DNA of 64,000 nucleotides from an uncultured Faecalibacterium sp. (GTDB lineage: Bacteria > Bacillota > Clostridia > Oscillospirales > Ruminococcaceae): positions 7,719 to 71,718 of the forward strand of contig CAKTGQ010000013.1 in the NCBI GenBank assembly GCA_934561555.1. The letters are read 5' to 3'. This document shows positions 60,458-64,000 of the stretch, piece after piece. The notes beneath the pieces are model-generated. The model ran no database searches. It worked only from the letters and a program-made list of their open reading frames with translations, and was not told the DNA's origin. Each line of letters starts with the position of its first letter. The first letter of the stretch is position 1. Position numbers and translations under genes: made by a program.

Positions 60458-62867
60458 ACTTTTCAGACAGAGCAATACTATCCTGCTGGACGGCGGCATG
60501 GGCACCATGCTGCAAGCTGCCGGGCTCAAGCTGGGCGCACGCCCGGAGGAGCTGAACATCACCGACCCGGCGCTCATCAAGGGCATCCATGCGCAGTACG
60601 CTGCGGCGGGCAGCCGCATCGTCAATGCCAATACCTTCGGCGCTTCTGCCCACAAGCTGGCGGGCAGCGCCTATACGCTGGAGCAGATCATCACCGCAGG
60701 TATTGAAAACTGCAAGCGCGCCTGCGCGCCCTACGGTGCGCTGACCGCGCTGGATGTGGGTCCGCTGGGCGAGCTGCTGGAGCCCAGCGGAACGCTGGCC
60801 TTTGAGGATGCCGTGGCCGAGTATGCCCGCATCGTAAAGGCGGGCGAAGCCGCCGGGGCAGACCTGATCTTTTTTGAGACCTACACCGACCTGTACGAGC
60901 TGAAAGCCGCCCTGCTGGCTGCCAAAGAGAATACCCATCTGCCCATTCTGGCCAGCATGAGCTTTGAAGCGGGCGGGCGCACCTTTACCGGCTGCACAGT
61001 GGAAAGCTTTGCCGCCACCGCCCGGGGCTTGGGGGCAGATGCCGTGGGCATCAACTGCTCACTGGGTCCCAAAGAGATCTTCCCTATGGCAAAACGGCTG
61101 GCAGAAGCCGTACCCGGCAACTTCCCGGTGTTCGTCAAGCCCAACGCCGGTCTGCCCCGGGCGGACGGCAGCGGCTACGATATCACCCCGCAGCTGTTCG
61201 CTTTGCAGATGAAGCCCTACCGGGAGCTGCACCTATTTGCTGCCGGCGGCTGCTGCGGCACCACCCCGGAGTTCATCAAGCTGCTCAACGGCACCTTTGC
61301 AGGCTGTACCCCGGGGCGTCCCGCGCACCGGATGCCCTCGGTGCTGTGCACTCCGGTGGATGTGGTCACAGTGGACGGCATCACGGTGGTGGGCGAGCGT
61401 ATCAACCCCACCGGCAAAAAGCGCTTCCAGCAGGCATTGCGGGAGGGCGACATGAACTATGTGCTGGAGCAGGCCGTCAGTCAGGCAGAAGCCGGGGCGC
61501 AGATCTTGGACGTGAATGTGGGCACACCCGGCGTGGACGAGCCGGTGCTGATGGAGCAGGTGGTCAAGGCACTGCAAAGCGTGACCAGCCTGCCCTTGCA
61601 GCTGGATTCCTCCAACGTGGAAGCGCTGGCGCGGGGTCTGCGGGTGTACAACGGCAAACCCATCGTCAACTCCACCAACGGCGAGCCGGAAAAGCTTGCC
61701 GCCATCCTGCCGCTGTGCAAAAAGTACGGTGCCGCCATCGTGGGGCTTGCCATCGATGAAAAAGGCATCCAGCCCAAGGCCGCAGACCGCGTAGCCATTG
61801 CCCGCCGCATCACCGAAGCAGCGCTGGAAGCGGGCATTCCCCGGGAGGATATCTACATCGACTGCCTTACCCTGACCGCCAGTGCCCAGCAGGAGGATGT
61901 GCTGGCCACGGTGCAGGCGCTGGAAGCCTGCAAAAAGGAGCTGGGGGTGCGCACCGTGCTGGGCGTGTCCAACATCAGCTTTGGTCTGCCCTGCCGCACC
62001 TACCTGAACACCACCTTCCTGACCATGGCCATGTATGCCGGGCTGGACCTTGCCATCATGAACCCTTCTAGCGAGGAGATGATGGCGGCGGTATACGCCT
62101 ATAACGTCTTGACCAACCGGGACAAGCAGAGCACAAAGTACATCGAGCGCTTTGCCGACCGCGTGCCCGCCAGCACCGCGCTGGCACAGGCTGCAAAAGC
62201 CGCGCCTGCCGCCAATGCCGCCGAAGCAGAACTTACCGGCCCCTACGCTGCCCTGATGAAAGCGGTGGAAAAGGGCTTGAAAGGTGACGCTGCCGCCCAT
62301 ACCCGCGCCCTGCTGGCAGAAAAACAGCCGCTGGAAGTGGTGGACGAAGCCTTGATTCCCGCCTTAGACATCGTGGGTGCTAAGTACGAAAAAGGCACCC
62401 TGTTCCTGCCGCAGCTGCTGCAGGCTGCCAGCGCCGCCCAGAGCGCCTTTGAGGAGATCAAGACCGCCATTGCCCAAAAGGGCGAGGGCAGCGCCAGCAA
62501 AGGACGCATCGTCCTTGCCACCGTCAAGGGCGACGTGCACGACATTGGCAAGAACATCGTCCGGGTCATTCTGGAAAACTACGGCTTTGAGGTGCTGGAC
62601 CTTGGCCGGGACGTGCCAGTGGAGACGGTGGTGGACACCGTGCGGGAAAAGGATGTGCATCTGGTAGGTCTTTCGGCGCTGATGACCACCACCCTGAAAA
62701 GCATGGAGGAGACCATTGCCGCCCTGCACGCCGCGCAGCTGGACTGCAAGATCATGGTAGGCGGTGCCGTGCTGACCCCGGAATACGCCGAGAAGATCGG
62801 CGCGGACTGGTACGCCAAGGACGCCAAGCGCAGCGCCGACATCGCCAAGGAGTTCTTTGGGGTGTAA
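60444..62867 (+). CDS. metH: cobalamin-dependent methionine synthase lacking the activation domain
   Basis: Transfers the methyl group of methyl-THF to homocysteine. 807 residues: homocysteine/zinc domain (1-290; Cys in INCSLGP near 204 and GGCCGTTP near 268), pterin-binding domain (about 310-575, ILDVNVGTPGVDE), cobalamin cap and B12 Rossmann domain with DVHDIGKNIV near 695. E. coli MetH is about 1227 residues; the missing reactivation module is the upstream gene. GTG start with GAGGGG. Confidence 0.95.
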   Translation: MQVNELFRQSNTILLDGGMGTMLQAAGLKLGARPEELNITDPALIKGIHAQYAAAGSRIVNANTFGASAHKLAGSAYTLEQIITAGIENCKRACAPYGALTALDVGPLGELLEPSGTLAFEDAVAEYARIVKAGEAAGADLIFFETYTDLYELKAALLAAKENTHLPILASMSFEAGGRTFTGCTVESFAATARGLGADAVGINCSLGPKEIFPMAKRLAEAVPGNFPVFVKPNAGLPRADGSGYDITPQLFALQMKPYRELHLFAAGGCCGTTPEFIKLLNGTFAGCTPGRPAHRMPSVLCTPVDVVTVDGITVVGERINPTGKKRFQQALREGDMNYVLEQAVSQAEAGAQILDVNVGTPGVDEPVLMEQVVKALQSVTSLPLQLDSSNVEALARGLRVYNGKPIVNSTNGEPEKLAAILPLCKKYGAAIVGLAIDEKGIQPKAADRVAIARRITEAALEAGIPREDIYIDCLTLTASAQQEDVLATVQALEACKKELGVRTVLGVSNISFGLPCRTYLNTTFLTMAMYAGLDLAIMNPSSEEMMAAVYAYNVLTNRDKQSTKYIERFADRVPASTALAQAAKAAPAANAAEAELTGPYAALMKAVEKGLKGDAAAHTRALLAEKQPLEVVDEALIPALDIVGAKYEKGTLFLPQLLQAASAAQSAFEEIKTAIAQKGEGSASKGRIVLATVKGDVHDIGKNIVRVILENYGFEVLDLGRDVPVETVVDTVREKDVHLVGLSALMTTTLKSMEETIAALHAAQLDCKIMVGGAVLTPEYAEKIGADWYAKDAKRSADIAKEFFGV

Positions 62868-62885
62868 CGCAAAAATTTCAGATTC

Positions 62886-62924
62886 AGACTGCTGAGAAGC
62901 GCGGACTTTTCAGCAGTCTTTTTT
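62886..62924 (+). terminator. metH terminator
   Basis: AGACTGCTGA and TCAGCAGTCT with an intervening loop, then TTTTTT. Confidence 0.85.
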
Positions 62925-63001
62925 CATGGGCAGGGCATTTATTTGCAAACTGTTCAAATTTACCACAAAGAATTGCCACGATTGTCTGGCATAATAAGGG
63001 T

Positions 63002-63268
63002 GCACTCAGGGAGAACGGAACGGACATCCCCCCATAACCTCCGAAAGGTTCTCCCCGCAAATGCCCATGCAGGCACATTTCCCTGCGGGTGCAGCCGCAG
63101 CAGCGGCGCACAGCAGGCCCATAAAAAACTGTCTCCCGTTTCTATGCGAGGCAATAGCCAGAACGGCGGACAGACTACCAAATCCCTCCTGACCAAGCCG
63201 CAATGTTCAGGGGTTCCTATACAGCAGGCAGTGTCGCTTTCCTCCTCCTTTCCACGACACTGCCTGCT
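63002..63268 (+). ncRNA. candidate structured RNA, unidentified
   Basis: Follows an extended -10 (TGGCATAAT, 62987-62995) and ends at a strong terminator. Four successive stems: GGGAGAAC (63009-63016) with GTTCTCCC (63048-63055); CCTGC...GCCGC with GCGGC...GCAGG (63082-63117); CTGTC...CCGTT with AACGG...GACAG (63129-63173); CCTGA with TCAGG (63188-63211). No coding frame with a ribosome binding site. Does not match SRP, RNase P, tmRNA or 6S as I know them. Confidence 0.55.
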
Positions 63269-63275
63269 TTTTGTT
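63223..63275 (+). terminator. terminator of the candidate RNA
   Basis: AGCAGGCAGTGTCG and CGACACTGCCTGCT form a perfect 14-bp stem followed by TTTTTGTTT. Confidence 0.9.
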
Positions 63276-63348
63276 TGCGCATTTTTCCGTGAAATGCAAG
63301 CAGGCTCATGGTTGGAAGAACCACCCTGCCTCCCGGTCTCCTGCATAC

Positions 63349-63388
63349 AAAAACCGCCCCGGCTTCCATTGCGGAAACCGGGGCGGTT
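63349..63388 (-). terminator. terminator at the distal end of the CRISPR array
   Basis: AACCGCCCCGG and CCGGGGCGGTT arms; the T-run (TTTTTGT) is on the leftward side, so it would stop transcription coming out of the array. Confidence 0.75.
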
Positions 63389-63435
63389 CGTTTGCGTTAT
63401 GGGCGTTGCCTCTGGCATTCACGTTGAACGCGTTG

Positions 63436-64000
63436 GGATCACCCCCGCGTATGCGGGGAAAAGTTCCACGGATATACCATGCTCATTTCTACACCGGGAT
63501 CACCCCCGCGTGTGCGGGGAAAAGGCGTCTCCAATGTCAGCATAGCCCGCAGCACTGGGATCATCCCCGCGTATGCGGGGAAAAGCACAGTCTGATACCT
63601 CCCCGGCTCGGTTTAGGGGGATCACCCCCGCGTATGCGGGGAAAAGTTTGAGAGCAAGTCCACTCTGTACCACTACCTGGGATCACCCCCGCGTGTGCGG
63701 GGAAAAGGGCCCTGCTGGACGCCGCTCGAACTGTACACAAGGATCACCCCCGCGTGTGCGGGGAAAAGGCGATGATGTCATCCGTTTTCCATCCGGGGAT
63801 GGGATCACCCCCGCGTGTGCGGGGAAAAGTCGGCCTCATTCTACACTGCAACACGAGAACATGGATCACCCCCGCGTGTGCGGGGAAAAGTAGAGGAAAC
63901 CGGTCGCAAAGTTCTTACCGTCAGGATCACCCCCGCGTGTGCGGGGAAAAGTCGGCCTCATTCTACACTGCAACACGAGAACATGGATCACCCCCGCGTG
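63436..64000 (-). CRISPR. type I-E CRISPR array, distal end
   Basis: Ten repeats (the last cut by the window edge) at exact 61-base spacing, starting 63436, 63497, 63558, 63619, 63680, 63741, 63802, 63863, 63924 and 63985. The 28-base repeat starts GGATCACCCCCGCG and ends GCGGGGAAAAG, with 33-base spacers. Its complement (CTTTTCCCCGCAC...GGGGGTGATCC) matches the usual orientation of I-E repeats, so crRNA is made leftward. Repeats 1, 3 and 4 carry variants. Spacers 7 and 9 are identical. No cas genes in view. Confidence 0.97.

Noticed and set aside
63271..63893. Plus-strand frames reading GITPAYAGK or DHPRVCGEK repeats
   Set aside because: They are translations of the CRISPR repeats, not proteins.

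Overview
The window looks like a chromosomal segment of a GC-rich gut clostridium, most likely Faecalibacterium prausnitzii or a close relative (Oscillospiraceae). I infer this from the whole protein set, the roughly 55-60 % GC coding style, strong AAGGAGG ribosome binding sites, T-box control of branched-chain amino acid synthesis, and the many short palindromic intergenic repeats. The species name is recognition, not the result of a search.

Layout. 1-545: 3' end of a GH32 fructosidase gene. 629-3191: small DUF6061-like protein, lysS and greA. 3449-12022: a complete sialic acid locus: divergent RpiR regulator, ABC importer (Tat/lipoprotein binding protein plus two permeases), nanA, nanQ (yhcH), nanE, nanK and a terminal SGNH esterase. 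12158-14617: Bax-inhibitor-1 protein, hemW, and tRNA-Tyr preceded by duplicated tRNA-Tyr fragments. 14819-20576: ilvD, ilvC, ilvN and ilvB, transcribed leftward behind a T-box. 20720-23794: DUF815 ATPase, ridA, ilvA. 24216-28738: low-GC CPBP protease with an IS1182-type transposase relic, then a TPM/LemA/TelA/XpaC operon. 28842-36362: deoxyinosine glycosylase, HAD phosphatase, metal permease, tcdA, mnmA, cca (carrying an in-frame palindromic insert), RNase Z, small membrane protein. 36443-42586: pyrB, purA, LysR regulator, YoaK-like protein, NifX-like protein, aldose epimerase, small membrane protein. 42661-47506: uxaA and uxaB divergent from uxaC (hexuronate use). 47595-51678: a LysR/flavoprotein pair followed by the deletion scar of a second such pair. 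51852-55001: YitT, glnS, FMN-binding protein. 55071-55464: candidate type I toxin/antisense RNA. 55477-59321: hydroxyacid dehydrogenase, HPt protein, tRNA-Pro, a YafQ-type toxin-antitoxin operon and an AT-rich zinc-ribbon gene. 59768-62867: stand-alone MetH activation domain plus metH. 63002-63275: candidate structured RNA. 63436-64000: type I-E CRISPR array running off the window.

How it fits together. The cell appears to import and degrade host-derived sialic acid, including probably O-acetylated forms, and plant hexuronates. It makes its own branched-chain amino acids and methionine. The accessory content is made of small parts: two toxin systems, CRISPR, transposon relics and several dispersed palindromic repeat families. 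One of these families shows compensatory base changes and one repeat lies inside the cca coding sequence. Promoter, operator and terminator calls are by eye from -35/-10 spacing, inverted repeats and T-tracts.
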